Positions 24,906 through 34,838 of a stretch of 64,000 bases of DNA are shown in pieces (the first letter of the stretch is position 1; each line of letters begins with the position of its first letter). Position numbers and translations under genes: made by a program. The stretch comes from an uncultured Bacteroidales bacterium. GTDB taxonomy: Bacteria; Bacteroidota; Bacteroidia; Bacteroidales; Paludibacteraceae. Location of the stretch: positions 25,016 through 89,015 of the forward strand of contig CADCCH010000003.1 of NCBI GenBank assembly GCA_902799875.1, in the 5' to 3' direction. A model generated the notes under the pieces. It was not told the origin of the DNA, made no database searches, and was given only the letters and a program-made list of their open reading frames with translations.

Positions 24906-26006
24906 ATGAAAAAACACATTATTCTTTTCGCAACTATCGCCCTTCTGGCTGCTTGCAATGCACCGAAGGAGAGTGATCAGGAGTCGGCAAATCCTGCTGC
25001 AACGATTCTGTTAAAGGATTTTGCTCCGCAAGTAATCAACAACATCCCGATGACCCATGTGGAGCGAGCTAAGTTTGATATCATCGACATGCATGCGCAT
25101 GACTATGCTTCGAGCGAAGAAGAGATTGCGCAATGGTGCAAGACGATGGATAAGGTAGGTGTACTGAATACGGCTATCATGCATTGCTCCTGGATCGGTC
25201 GTCCGTTTGAGGAAGTGATCGAGGCCTACGCACCGTACAAGGACCATTTCCGTTTCTGGTGCTGCTTCGACTACACAGGTATCGATACCGAAGCATGGCC
25301 GGAGTGCGGTATTAAAGCCTTGGAGCGCTGCAAGGAGCTGGGAGCCATCGGTGTGGGTGAACTCGGCGACAAAGGCGAAGGTGATACGTACGCTCGTCCG
25401 GCAGATGGAAAAGACATTCATATCGACGACCCGCGTGTGAAGCCGCTGATTGAGAAAGCCGGTGAACTCAAGTTGCCGATCAGTATTCATATCGCCGAAC
25501 CGTACTGGATGTACCTGCCGATGGACGAGAAGAACGACGGTCTGATCAACGCGGTGACCTGGCATGTAGATACGACGAACTGCTACGGATACGATAAGTT
25601 GATGGAGAGTTTTGAGAACGCCGTACGCGAGAACCCAAAGACATTGTTCATTGCCTGCCACTACCTGAACATGACGCACGACCTGCCGCGACTCAGTGCG
25701 CTGTTGGACAAATATCCGAACCTGTATTTTGATATCTCGGCACGCGTAGCGGAGAGTGCTCATACGCCGCGGGCAACGCGTGAGTTCCTGATCAAGTACC
25801 AGGATCGCGTACTCTTCGGAACGGATAACGGCATGGATCCGGAGATGTACCGGACGATCTTCCGCGTACTGGAGACGAACGATGAGCATTTCTACATGCC
25901 GGAATCCGAGTACCATTGGGCACTGAGCGGATTTAATCTGCCCGACGAGGTGCTGAAGAAACTATATCACGATAACGCAGAACGCATTTTAACGGAATAT
26001 AAATGA
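24906..26006 (+). CDS. Amidohydrolase-family lipoprotein (metal-dependent hydrolase)
   Basis: 366 residues from the ATG at 24906; an ATG at 24885 also exists but is almost on the transcription start. The lipoprotein signal is MKKHIILFATIALLAACNAP. The body is a TIM-barrel of the amidohydrolase-2 type with metal-binding IIDMHAHDY, ISIHIAEPYW, FIACHYLNM and LFGTDNGMD. It is likely periplasmic or outer-membrane anchored. The reaction is unknown: hydrolysis of an amide, lactone or ester on a sugar product is possible. First gene of operon C; its stop overlaps the next start (ATGA). Confidence 0.85.
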   Translation: MKKHIILFATIALLAACNAPKESDQESANPAATILLKDFAPQVINNIPMTHVERAKFDIIDMHAHDYASSEEEIAQWCKTMDKVGVLNTAIMHCSWIGRPFEEVIEAYAPYKDHFRFWCCFDYTGIDTEAWPECGIKALERCKELGAIGVGELGDKGEGDTYARPADGKDIHIDDPRVKPLIEKAGELKLPISIHIAEPYWMYLPMDEKNDGLINAVTWHVDTTNCYGYDKLMESFENAVRENPKTLFIACHYLNMTHDLPRLSALLDKYPNLYFDISARVAESAHTPRATREFLIKYQDRVLFGTDNGMDPEMYRTIFRVLETNDEHFYMPESEYHWALSGFNLPDEVLKKLYHDNAERILTEYK

Positions 26007-27871
26007 TGAAAAAAGTGATTTATATGATCGGTGCACTGGTGGCTCTGGCTGCCTGCGCACCGAAGCCGGAAACGGAGCGACTGATCTGCGCGGAAGCGGA
26101 GATGAGTGTTTTCCCTTTTAGCGAGAACGGCATGCGCGTTACCAAGCATCAGACCATCACGCCGGTAGAGGGCGTAGAGGGTCTGGAGGTGATCGAGACC
26201 TATTTTGTGAATGAAGGTAAAGCCGTCACCGTACGCGCGTACGAGCTCTGCCGCACGGAGGTAGAGGCGCAAGACAGCATTGTTTGGTCGCTGCAACCGA
26301 GTAGTACATCCTTACGTCTGGATTGGGTATTGCCGGTGAAAGAAGGTTTTTACCAACGTAACTATCTCGGTATGAATAACACCGACTACGGTGGAGGAAT
26401 CCCGGTTGTGGATCTGTGGCAACGCGACGGCGGTATAGCGATCGGTTTATTTGAGCCGGTGCTCCGTATGATCGAGATGCCAGTCGAGTGGAAACGGTAC
26501 GGCAATAAAGTGACGATGGCTTTGCATTACGAATTACCAGAACCGGTGGTACTGGAGCAAGGCGATACCATCCATTGCTTCAAAGCCTTCCGTTTGACCC
26601 ATCAAGGCGATTATTTCAATGCCCTCCGAATCTTCTCGGAGTATATGCAGACGAATCTGGGTGTAAAGATGCAACCGTCCGAGCCGGAAGCTTTTGAACC
26701 GGTTTGGTGCGCTTGGGGCTACGAGCGGACCTTCACGATCAACGAGGTCATCGGTACTTTGGATAAAGTAGCAGAACTCGGATTCCGTTGGGTGGACGTG
26801 GATGACGGATACCAGATTGCCGAAGGCGACTGGAACACCAACAGTCGTTTTCCGGGTGGCGATAAGGACATGCGTCATATGACGGATGAGATCCATAAAC
26901 GCGGTATGAAAGCCAAACTGTGGTGGGCACCGTTGGCAGCCGATCCGGGCACGAAACTGCTCAAAGAGCATCCGGAGATGATGCTGCGTACGGAAGAATG
27001 GGCACCGGAGTTCATCACATGGTGGGATAGTTGGTATCTGTCGCCGGTGAGCGAGGCTACCGATGCGTACACCAAAGATCTGCTGAAGATGTTCCTAAAG
27101 ACCTGGAACTTCGACGGACTGAAGATCGACGGTCAGCACCTCAACTGCTGCTTACCGGACTACGGCGAGACCGCTGCACTGGAAAGTCCGTTTGAGGCAC
27201 CGGAGCAGATGCCGAGTTATTTTGCAAAAGTCTATGAACAGACACGTGCTTACAAGCCGGATGCAGTGGTACAAGTTTGTCCATGCGGTTGTGCGGTTAA
27301 CTATTTCATTCTGCCGAACATCAACCAAGCCGTTGCATCCGATCCGATGTCGTCCTGCCAGGTGCGTATGAAACGCAAAGCGTATGCGGCCATGGCACCG
27401 GCTTTGGCTTACTACGGCGACCACGTGGAACTGACGGATAACGGCGATGATTTTGCGACCCAGATTGGTACGGGTGCGGTGATCGGTACGAAGTTCACAT
27501 GGCCTAAAGACAATCCCGATGTAACGGATGGTCCGTTCGTCCTGACTCCGGAACGGGAAGCACTCATTCGCAAATGGATGAAGATATACAAAGAGAACAA
27601 CCTGGCTCGCGGCGAGTACCTGAACCTCTATACCTGGGGTTACGATCTTCCGGAGGCACATATAATCCGTCAGAACGATGCAATGTACTACGCATTTTAT
27701 GCCGATGAATTCGAGGGAATGTTGGAACTGCGCGGGTTGGAGTCCGATGCCGAATATGAGGCGATTGAGTACACGGAAGACGAACCGAGAACGTTCGTTG
27801 TGAAGGGTGCTGAGCCGAAGATCGAGGCGAACTTCAAGCGGAACTATTTGCTGAAATTAACAAAAATTTAA
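26003..27871 (+). CDS. GH36-like alpha-galactosidase / alpha-N-acetylgalactosaminidase lipoprotein
   Basis: 622 residues with a lipoprotein signal (lipobox LAAC, VALAACAPK). An N-terminal beta-sandwich leads to a TIM barrel of the GH36/GH27 clan. VDVDDGYQIAEGDW and FDGLKIDGQHLN are diagnostic; D376 is the likely nucleophile and D447 (in ASDPMSSCQ) the likely acid/base. GH36 enzymes cleave alpha-galactosides and, in some members, alpha-GalNAc. With agaS nearby, terminal alpha-GalNAc is a fair guess. It is lipid-anchored, facing the periplasm or the surface. The start overlaps the amidohydrolase stop; susC follows after 6 nt. Confidence 0.88.
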   Translation: MMKKVIYMIGALVALAACAPKPETERLICAEAEMSVFPFSENGMRVTKHQTITPVEGVEGLEVIETYFVNEGKAVTVRAYELCRTEVEAQDSIVWSLQPSSTSLRLDWVLPVKEGFYQRNYLGMNNTDYGGGIPVVDLWQRDGGIAIGLFEPVLRMIEMPVEWKRYGNKVTMALHYELPEPVVLEQGDTIHCFKAFRLTHQGDYFNALRIFSEYMQTNLGVKMQPSEPEAFEPVWCAWGYERTFTINEVIGTLDKVAELGFRWVDVDDGYQIAEGDWNTNSRFPGGDKDMRHMTDEIHKRGMKAKLWWAPLAADPGTKLLKEHPEMMLRTEEWAPEFITWWDSWYLSPVSEATDAYTKDLLKMFLKTWNFDGLKIDGQHLNCCLPDYGETAALESPFEAPEQMPSYFAKVYEQTRAYKPDAVVQVCPCGCAVNYFILPNINQAVASDPMSSCQVRMKRKAYAAMAPALAYYGDHVELTDNGDDFATQIGTGAVIGTKFTWPKDNPDVTDGPFVLTPEREALIRKWMKIYKENNLARGEYLNLYTWGYDLPEAHIIRQNDAMYYAFYADEFEGMLELRGLESDAEYEAIEYTEDEPRTFVVKGAEPKIEANFKRNYLLKLTKI

Positions 27872-27877
27872 TACTGT

Positions 27878-30877
27878 ATGAAACGAATCCAAGCTATCTT
27901 TTTCTGCCTGATGATGAGTGCGGCGATCTTCGCCGACATCAGCGTGAAAGGTACGGTTATTGATGCCGACACATCGGAACCGATGATCGGTGTCAGTATC
28001 CTGGTCAAAGGTACTACGACCGGAACCATCACTGATTTTGACGGTAATTTTGAGATGAGTGTGCCGGACAAAGCGACATTGCAACTATCGTACATGGGTT
28101 ACAAAACCATCGAAGTGCGTGCCGTGCCGACCATGAGCATCATCATGGAGACCGATGCGCAACAACTGCAAGAAGTGGTGTCGCTCGGTTACTCCGCTGT
28201 GAAAAAAGCCGAGTTGAGTTCGGCTGTTGTAACGGTAGATGCCGAGAAACTGACGGATGTCACCTCTTCCGATGTAGGAAACATGCTGCAAGGTAAGATT
28301 GCCGGTGTACAGATCACCAATATCGGCGGTCAGCCTGGTGATGCAGCGCAGATCCGTATCCGCGGTACAGGTTCTATCACCGCTTCGTCTGCACCGGTGT
28401 ATGTTGTGGACGGTGTGATGGGTGGTTCGTTCAACCCCAATGATGTAGAGACGATCTCCGTGCTGAAGGATGCCGGTTCAACAGGTATCTACGGTGCAGC
28501 CGCAGCAGGCGGTGTGATCGTTGTTACCACCAAGTCCGGTAAGAAAGGCAGTAAGGTAAGTGTGGATCTGAAGGGAACGGTCGGTGGCAAGCAAGCGCTG
28601 TTTGGTAACTATAAGATGATGAACTCCAAGGAGTTATACAGTTACCACCGGACCTTGTTCAGCCCGGCTTCGTTCAGTGAGAGTCACCCCAAATCCTTGC
28701 TGCAGGAAGACTGGGACTGGCAGAATGAGTTCTTCTCTATCGGTGTCATTCAAAACTACAACGTGGCCGTTAAGGGCGGTTCGGAGCACGTAGGTTACTA
28801 CGCTTCGTTGGACTACTTCGGAGAAGATGGTACGTTGATGGGAACGGGCATGAAGAAATTCAGCGGACACGCTTCTATCAAAGCCGATATCGCCAAATGG
28901 CTCGATATGAATGTCAAAGTGGACTTCGCCAAATCGACTGTTGACTATGCTCCGTCCTGGATGATGCTCGACGATGCATTCAACAAGATGCCGTGGGATT
29001 GTCCGTTTGTTCTGGATGCGAACGGCAAACCTACCTCCGAGTATATCTATATGGACGAAAGTCGTACCCGTTCCGATAATGGCAAAAAATGGTACAGCGG
29101 TTCGTATTGGAACTCGCTCCATTCGGCACAGTACAACTACGCCAAGTCCAATAGTTTTGACTTCACCGGTGTACTGCAATTAAATGTTCACTTCGCGGAA
29201 TGGTTGCATTTCACAACCACCAATACATTCGGAACCGGCTACTATAAATCGTCTGATTTTACCGACCGTCGCACCTATGACGCTACCTACAAGAAAGGAT
29301 ATATGGGTGAAAGTTTGGGTCTGACCAAGACTTTCGGTACGACTAATATCCTCAAGAGTGGTAACCAATGGGGCGCACATAGTTTCAATGCCATGGCGGG
29401 CTTTGAGTACGGAATCTGGAAATCGGAATACACATCTTCTGCCGGAACGGGTATGCCGAGTGGTATTGACGCCCTCAATGCTTCTGTACCCTATGCAGTA
29501 GGCGGATATAATGTACCGGGCGCTTCCTGGTCGGTATTCTTACAAGCCAGCTATGATTACGCGAAACGTTATTTTATTACAGCCACTTACCGCGCTGAGG
29601 CCAGTTCAATCTTCGCTCCCAAGCACCGTGTAGGTCATTTCCCGTCGGTAGCGGCAAGCTGGTTAATCAGCAACGAGAATTTCATGAAAGATCAGGATAT
29701 CGTCAGTTTCTTCAAGCTGCGTGCTTCGTACGGTATCACGGGTAATAACAATATCCCGCCTTATCAGTACCTGGCTACATACAGCGTTTCGAACCTGTAT
29801 CAGAACACTGTTTCCGCCACCTCGAGTCGTCTGGCCAGCCCGGATCTGCACTGGGAGACAGCTAACATGGCATCCGTAGGTATCGACCTGACTTTTATCA
29901 AACGTATTGATATGTCGATTGACCTTTATCAAACGGATAACACGGACCTGTTGCTTGATGTGCCTATTGCTCCGTCGACCGGTTTCTTCAAGGTTACCCA
30001 GAACGCCGGATCGGTTCGTAACCGGGGTATCGAGTACCGCATTGATGCGAATATCATTGATATGAAGAAATGGCGTTGGGATATCGGTTTCAACATCGGT
30101 TTCAACCAGAACCGCGTAACCAAGACTCCGAACGGAGTACCTATCCTGCAGACTGTGGTCGATGTGACGCAACAGATCAAAGAAGGTCAGGACATCTACT
30201 CGTGGTACATGAAAGAGTGGGCAGGCGTTGATCCGGCTAACGGAAACCCGCTATGGTATGTGGTGGATGCAGATGGCAAGTATGTATTGGATGCTGCCGG
30301 CAACAAAACCACTACCAATGATTATAACGCTACCCAGGCACATGTGGTAGGAACAGCTAGTCCGATGTTCTCCGGAGGTATCAATACACAGTTGAGTTGG
30401 AACGGTATCTTCCTGCATGTGAATACCAACTTTACCTACGGTAACAAGATTTATAACGCTACCCGTCAGATCACGGATGCGGATGGTGCTTACACCGATT
30501 ATAACCAGTTATCGCTGAAGGCACAAGGTTGGACGCGTTGGAAAAACCCGGGTGATGTAGCCACGCACCCGAGAGCCGTCAGTGCCAATGACTCGCATTC
30601 TAACGCTGTTTCGTCACGTTATTTGGAGGATGGCAGTTTCTTCCGTCTGAGAAACATCACAGTCGGTTATGATTTCCCGGCTAAACTGATTAGCAAAGCT
30701 AAGATGACCAAGTGTCGTATCTATTTCACGGCTGACAACCTTGCCACGGCTACCAAGTTCTCGGGTATGGACCCGGAGATCAGTCTGGTATCCGGAACGA
30801 ACACCTTAGCCGGTTTGTATAACTCCAATTATCCTGTCGGACGTACGTTCCAGGGTGGTATAGAAATATCGTTCTAA
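27878..30877 (+). CDS. susC: SusC-like TonB-dependent outer-membrane glycan transporter
   Basis: 999 residues with signal peptide MKRIQAIFFCLMMSAAIFA. A carboxypeptidase-regulatory-like domain comes first (about 25-105, VKGTVIDADTSEPMIGVSI). The plug follows (about 115-225, with NMLQGKIAGVQI, RIRGTGSI, PVYVVDGV and VLKDAGSTGIYGAAAAGGVI). Then comes a 22-stranded barrel ending in GRTFQGGIEISF with the terminal aromatic residue needed for membrane insertion. It imports the oligosaccharide across the outer membrane, powered by TonB, with SusD as its lid. The glycan is not told by sequence. It follows the GH36 gene by 6 nt. Confidence 0.95.
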   Translation: MKRIQAIFFCLMMSAAIFADISVKGTVIDADTSEPMIGVSILVKGTTTGTITDFDGNFEMSVPDKATLQLSYMGYKTIEVRAVPTMSIIMETDAQQLQEVVSLGYSAVKKAELSSAVVTVDAEKLTDVTSSDVGNMLQGKIAGVQITNIGGQPGDAAQIRIRGTGSITASSAPVYVVDGVMGGSFNPNDVETISVLKDAGSTGIYGAAAAGGVIVVTTKSGKKGSKVSVDLKGTVGGKQALFGNYKMMNSKELYSYHRTLFSPASFSESHPKSLLQEDWDWQNEFFSIGVIQNYNVAVKGGSEHVGYYASLDYFGEDGTLMGTGMKKFSGHASIKADIAKWLDMNVKVDFAKSTVDYAPSWMMLDDAFNKMPWDCPFVLDANGKPTSEYIYMDESRTRSDNGKKWYSGSYWNSLHSAQYNYAKSNSFDFTGVLQLNVHFAEWLHFTTTNTFGTGYYKSSDFTDRRTYDATYKKGYMGESLGLTKTFGTTNILKSGNQWGAHSFNAMAGFEYGIWKSEYTSSAGTGMPSGIDALNASVPYAVGGYNVPGASWSVFLQASYDYAKRYFITATYRAEASSIFAPKHRVGHFPSVAASWLISNENFMKDQDIVSFFKLRASYGITGNNNIPPYQYLATYSVSNLYQNTVSATSSRLASPDLHWETANMASVGIDLTFIKRIDMSIDLYQTDNTDLLLDVPIAPSTGFFKVTQNAGSVRNRGIEYRIDANIIDMKKWRWDIGFNIGFNQNRVTKTPNGVPILQTVVDVTQQIKEGQDIYSWYMKEWAGVDPANGNPLWYVVDADGKYVLDAAGNKTTTNDYNATQAHVVGTASPMFSGGINTQLSWNGIFLHVNTNFTYGNKIYNATRQITDADGAYTDYNQLSLKAQGWTRWKNPGDVATHPRAVSANDSHSNAVSSRYLEDGSFFRLRNITVGYDFPAKLISKAKMTKCRIYFTADNLATATKFSGMDPEISLVSGTNTLAGLYNSNYPVGRTFQGGIEISF

Positions 30878-30879
30878 TT

Positions 30880-32568
30880 ATGAAAACGAAATCATTATAT
30901 CTAACCGTAGCAATCGGAATGATGCTCGGTTTGGCAAGTTGCAACATGGATTATTATCCATCGGACGAGCAGAGTAGTGATGTGATCATCAAGGAGTCCA
31001 GTGCCACGATCATGGATGGTTGCTATGCATTGTTGAAAGATGAGGTAGAGTATCTCGGCTGGCCGAGCGGTAACTCCTATTGCCGTCACTTCTTCCAGAT
31101 GGCGGAGTTTCCGGCAGATAACATCTGTCTGTCCGGTAAAAGTACCGATCCTTTGTTCCAGGCAACGACCTACACGATGACCGACAACCTGCAGAACGTA
31201 GGTACACTCTGGATGGTGGGTTATAAGATTATCTCTATGGCTAATACACTGATTGAGGGCCTGGACGAGAACAAAGCGGAAGACAAGCAAGTGTTAGGCG
31301 AAGCCTATTTCATGCGCGCTATGGTGCATCTGAATATGGTAACGTTGTTTGCCAAACCGTATTCATACGGTCGCAGCAACCCGGGGGTACCTTTGCGTCT
31401 TTCCAATAAAGAAAGTACCATCAAACGCAATGAGGTCGGCGAAGTGTATGACCAGATCGTAGCGGACCTTCTGAAGGCGTCTGAGTTGATGGGTAAATCG
31501 CGTGGCAATGCCGGCTATGCTTCCAAAGAAGCTGCGCTCGGTCTGCTCTCTCGCGTGTACCTATACATGGAAGAGTATGACCAATGTATCAAGGTGGTGG
31601 ATGATATGCTGAACGGGGCAGCACCGGAGTCTAAACTAGATCCGAATTACGCCACCTATTTCGCAAACGCAAAGACCTCGATGGAGACGCTATTTTGCAT
31701 CGCCCATGAGCCCACAGATGACCGCGGACAGTCCGCCATTGGTTCGATGTACAACGGTGACGGTGGCGGATGGGGAGAAATCTATCCCTCTTTCCCGCTC
31801 CTTAACCTCTACGAGCGTTACCCGACCGATATCCGTTATACGGCGTATATCCATCCGCAATTCGAGGACGATACGATCAGTGCAGACCTATATGCGTTCG
31901 TGCCGCGTGGTGAGGCCGGTTCGGAAGAGAAACGGGATATCCAGTTATTTGTCGCCGATTATGATGCAGCCACCGATACGTATTCCTTCAAAGAAGGAAG
32001 CACCGTCTATGCGATTGAGAAACGACTGATTCATGGTGAGTACTATGAGTATCATGTGAATTACGGCGAAGAGGATCTGACGGTGCTGCTCTTACCGGAT
32101 AACATCAACATGCGTTCACCGGGTAACTATCCCAAATTCTTCTCCATCAAGTACGGCTACCAGGACGGCAGTCCGACGCTCTCTTCACCGGTAGTATTGC
32201 GTTGGGCGGAAGTAATCCTTAACCGTGCTGAGGCATATGCGCATTTGAATAAGGACAAAGAGGCATTCGATGATGTGAACGTGATCCGTACTCGCGCAGG
32301 TATTCCGCCGGCAGGTATGTTCTCCACGTCTAATATGCACGGTTATGCTAATGCATTGGATGTGGTACTGGATGAGCGCCGTCTGGAATTGGCATTTGAG
32401 GGACATCGTATGTTCGATGTCTATCGTAATAAGAAAGATATGGATCGCCGCTATCCGGGACTCCAATCTTGGAAAATCATAAAGTGGGATAAAGAGAATC
32501 ATATTATTTATCCGATACCGTATGCCGAATGGACAGTCAGCGGTATTCAGCAAAATGAAGGATATTAA
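30880..32568 (+). CDS. susD: SusD-like surface glycan-binding lipoprotein
   Basis: 562 residues, lipoprotein signal with lipobox LASC (GMMLGLASCNM). It has the SusD/RagB layout: N-terminal TPR-like part with KQVLGEAYFMRAMVHLNMVTLF and RNEVGEVYDQIVADL, and the C-terminal conserved VILNRAEAYAHLNKD and LDERRLELAFEGHRMFDVYR. It forms the lid of the SusC partner encoded 3 nt upstream and binds the substrate glycan at the cell surface. Confidence 0.95.
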   Translation: MKTKSLYLTVAIGMMLGLASCNMDYYPSDEQSSDVIIKESSATIMDGCYALLKDEVEYLGWPSGNSYCRHFFQMAEFPADNICLSGKSTDPLFQATTYTMTDNLQNVGTLWMVGYKIISMANTLIEGLDENKAEDKQVLGEAYFMRAMVHLNMVTLFAKPYSYGRSNPGVPLRLSNKESTIKRNEVGEVYDQIVADLLKASELMGKSRGNAGYASKEAALGLLSRVYLYMEEYDQCIKVVDDMLNGAAPESKLDPNYATYFANAKTSMETLFCIAHEPTDDRGQSAIGSMYNGDGGGWGEIYPSFPLLNLYERYPTDIRYTAYIHPQFEDDTISADLYAFVPRGEAGSEEKRDIQLFVADYDAATDTYSFKEGSTVYAIEKRLIHGEYYEYHVNYGEEDLTVLLLPDNINMRSPGNYPKFFSIKYGYQDGSPTLSSPVVLRWAEVILNRAEAYAHLNKDKEAFDDVNVIRTRAGIPPAGMFSTSNMHGYANALDVVLDERRLELAFEGHRMFDVYRNKKDMDRRYPGLQSWKIIKWDKENHIIYPIPYAEWTVSGIQQNEGY

Positions 32569-32598
32569 TTTTACTAACCAAATAAAAATAAAAAAATT

Positions 32599-33342
32599 AT
32601 GAAAACAAATTGGAAAATTGCACTGATGTGCGCAGCAACATTGGCCTTTGTTGCATGTAAAGACAAGAATGAAGCTGAAGATGAAGGTCTCGACGTAGAA
32701 TACGAGGCTAAGATTAGCGTGAACGATCAGTCTGTGGCAGATTGGGATGCGTTGGACGCTAAGAATGTAGCGGTATTTAAAGCTCCGTCCAATCCGGTAT
32801 GGGATGGTGTACACATGATCAAAGTATATGCTGACGAGGTATATATTAACTGGATTTTGGTTTATGACCCGGCTAAATATAAAAAACATCGTCCGGTAGA
32901 TGCAATGCATATCTTTCTGGATATCGACCACAGCAAGAAAACAGGCGGATATTTTGATTTATTCCAGGATGCATGCTGTGACTTGATGTTTGAAGGTCCG
33001 TTGTACAGCGATACCGGAACTCCGATCAATTATTGTCCTTCCGTATCGGAATGGGTTGGCCCCGTGAATGGAGAAGATTGGAAGAACTGGAAACAAATTA
33101 AAGAAAGCATTGTGGGAGAAAGCCAGTTTGTAGGCGACAGTATCCTTGAAGCACGTATCATGATTGATAACATCCCGCACAAAGAAAAATTCTCGAAAGA
33201 AGGTTTCGGTTTTGGTGCTACATTGACCCAGAATTTCGAGGCTAGTGCGGTTGGTTTCCTGCCGCAAGGAAATACACCGGATGGTAATCTTATCGGACGT
33301 GCCGACTTGTTGTTTGTTAAATTTACCAAGACAACAAAATAA
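32599..33342 (+). CDS. CBM9/DOMON-like surface lipoprotein (SGBP candidate)
   Basis: 247 residues, lipoprotein signal (lipobox VAC, FVACKDKNEAED). An acidic linker is followed by a beta-sandwich with SVADWDALDAKNVAVFKAP and FLDIDHSKKTGGY, resembling the CBM9-like/DOMON fold used by sugar-binding proteins. It sits directly after susD, where surface glycan-binding proteins (SusE/F equivalents) are encoded, so it is probably an SGBP. No enzyme motif is seen. The 35731 gene product has a similar opening motif (IDGDNADWAEVPML). Confidence 0.7.
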   Translation: MKTNWKIALMCAATLAFVACKDKNEAEDEGLDVEYEAKISVNDQSVADWDALDAKNVAVFKAPSNPVWDGVHMIKVYADEVYINWILVYDPAKYKKHRPVDAMHIFLDIDHSKKTGGYFDLFQDACCDLMFEGPLYSDTGTPINYCPSVSEWVGPVNGEDWKNWKQIKESIVGESQFVGDSILEARIMIDNIPHKEKFSKEGFGFGATLTQNFEASAVGFLPQGNTPDGNLIGRADLLFVKFTKTTK

Positions 33343-33361
33343 TTAACAATCCGTTTTTTGT

Positions 33362-34837
33362 ATGAAAAACAAATATTTTATCTTTGCTTTTGCATTGCTG
33401 CTTTTAGGATGCAAAAACAATGAGCCGGGAATTGTAGAACCGGATTCTACTACACCGGCAGACACTACCGTTGTGCCTCCTCCCCCGGCAGACCCGGGAG
33501 AGCCGGATCCGGTGGATGTTGTGCCCGAAGGAGCCATCGCCTTTACCAAATCTAACGAGCAGATAGCTAACCCCGAACGTGGTTTTTATGTACAGAAGTA
33601 CTATACAACTGCGGATTTGGATGAAACAGTGATGCTCAGTACCGTCACAGAAAACAGAGAGTCAGAGCATATCACGCTCTATCTGCATTCCTATTACCTG
33701 ACGGATTATATCGATAAGGATATCGATCCGGCATTCATGGAGCGTTTTGAGCGCAATATGAACACGCTTCGTGCCGGTGGCGCCAAGGCAGTATTGCGTT
33801 TTTCATACAAGTCGCATCATAGTAGCAACGATAAACCCTGGGATGCAACGCCACAATGGGCAGACAAGCATATCGACCAAATAGCCCCGTATCTGATGAA
33901 GCACAGGGATGTGATTTATTGCATCCAAGCCGGTTTCATCGGATCGTGGGGAGAGTGGTACTACACCGATAACTATCCGTTCAATCCGTACGATGACGAG
34001 GAGTTTGAACCCTATTGGCAGATTGCAGAGCACCTGTTGAGCGTCACACCGGACGATCGCCAGATATGCTTCCGTCAGCCGCAGTTCAAAATGCGTTATC
34101 TCAAGATGCGTGGTCAGGATGTGACTCCGTTGACAGAGGAAGAAGCATACAAACCGTCCCTCAAAGCACGCTGGGCGGGACATAACGACTGCTTCGTTTC
34201 CTCCGAAAGCGATGTAGGTACCTACCATAGTGACGAAGAGCGGGATTTCTGGGCAGCCGACACGCGCTTTACTGCCATGGGTGGTGAGACCTGCAAGGAG
34301 TGCGAGTATTCCAATGCGGTTAATGCCATCCAAGAGATGGAGAAATACCACTGGTCATACTTGTGTAACTCTTATCATCCGGACATTCTTGCATCATGGG
34401 AAGGTTCCGGTCACTATGAGCAGATCAAACGTCGTTTGGGATATCGCTTTGCGCTCCGTTGGGCTAAGTTACCGGAAGATCCCAAAGCAGGACAGCAGTT
34501 TGACGCTCAGTTAGCGATACGTAACTATGGTTTTGCTGCGCCGGTCAACAAGCGTGACTTGGAGTTGATCTTCGTTTCTGTCAATGATCCGGAGAAGAAA
34601 TTTATCTATCCGCAGGCCGAAGATCCGCGTTTCTGGATGGGTGGCGAGTTACATGAATGCACCCTCTCTTGTATTCTGGATTCAGAGATGCAGGGTGAAT
34701 ATAAGATGTACATCAACCTACCGGATCCGTATCCATCGCTGCACGATAATCCGCTTTTCTCCATCCGTCTCGCCAATGAGAATATGTGGGAAGAAGCAAC
34801 CGGATATAATTATATAACCACTATAAACGTACAATGA
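33362..34837 (+). CDS. DUF4874/DUF4832 lipoprotein
   Basis: 491 residues, lipoprotein signal with lipobox LLGC (FALLLLGCKNN). A Pro/Asp-rich linker (about 22-58) is followed by a TIM-barrel-like DUF4874 domain (NPERGFYVQ near residue 70, GFIGSWGEWYYTDNYP near 190) and a C-terminal beta-sandwich DUF4832 (LGYRFALRWAKLP, LAIRNYGFAAP). Members are often found with glycan-degrading genes and may be glycoside hydrolases, but no activity is established to my knowledge. Carboxylate residues in EWYY could be catalytic. In operon C its role may be backbone cleavage. Confidence 0.75.
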   Translation: MKNKYFIFAFALLLLGCKNNEPGIVEPDSTTPADTTVVPPPPADPGEPDPVDVVPEGAIAFTKSNEQIANPERGFYVQKYYTTADLDETVMLSTVTENRESEHITLYLHSYYLTDYIDKDIDPAFMERFERNMNTLRAGGAKAVLRFSYKSHHSSNDKPWDATPQWADKHIDQIAPYLMKHRDVIYCIQAGFIGSWGEWYYTDNYPFNPYDDEEFEPYWQIAEHLLSVTPDDRQICFRQPQFKMRYLKMRGQDVTPLTEEEAYKPSLKARWAGHNDCFVSSESDVGTYHSDEERDFWAADTRFTAMGGETCKECEYSNAVNAIQEMEKYHWSYLCNSYHPDILASWEGSGHYEQIKRRLGYRFALRWAKLPEDPKAGQQFDAQLAIRNYGFAAPVNKRDLELIFVSVNDPEKKFIYPQAEDPRFWMGGELHECTLSCILDSEMQGEYKMYINLPDPYPSLHDNPLFSIRLANENMWEEATGYNYITTINVQ

Positions 34838-34838
34838 T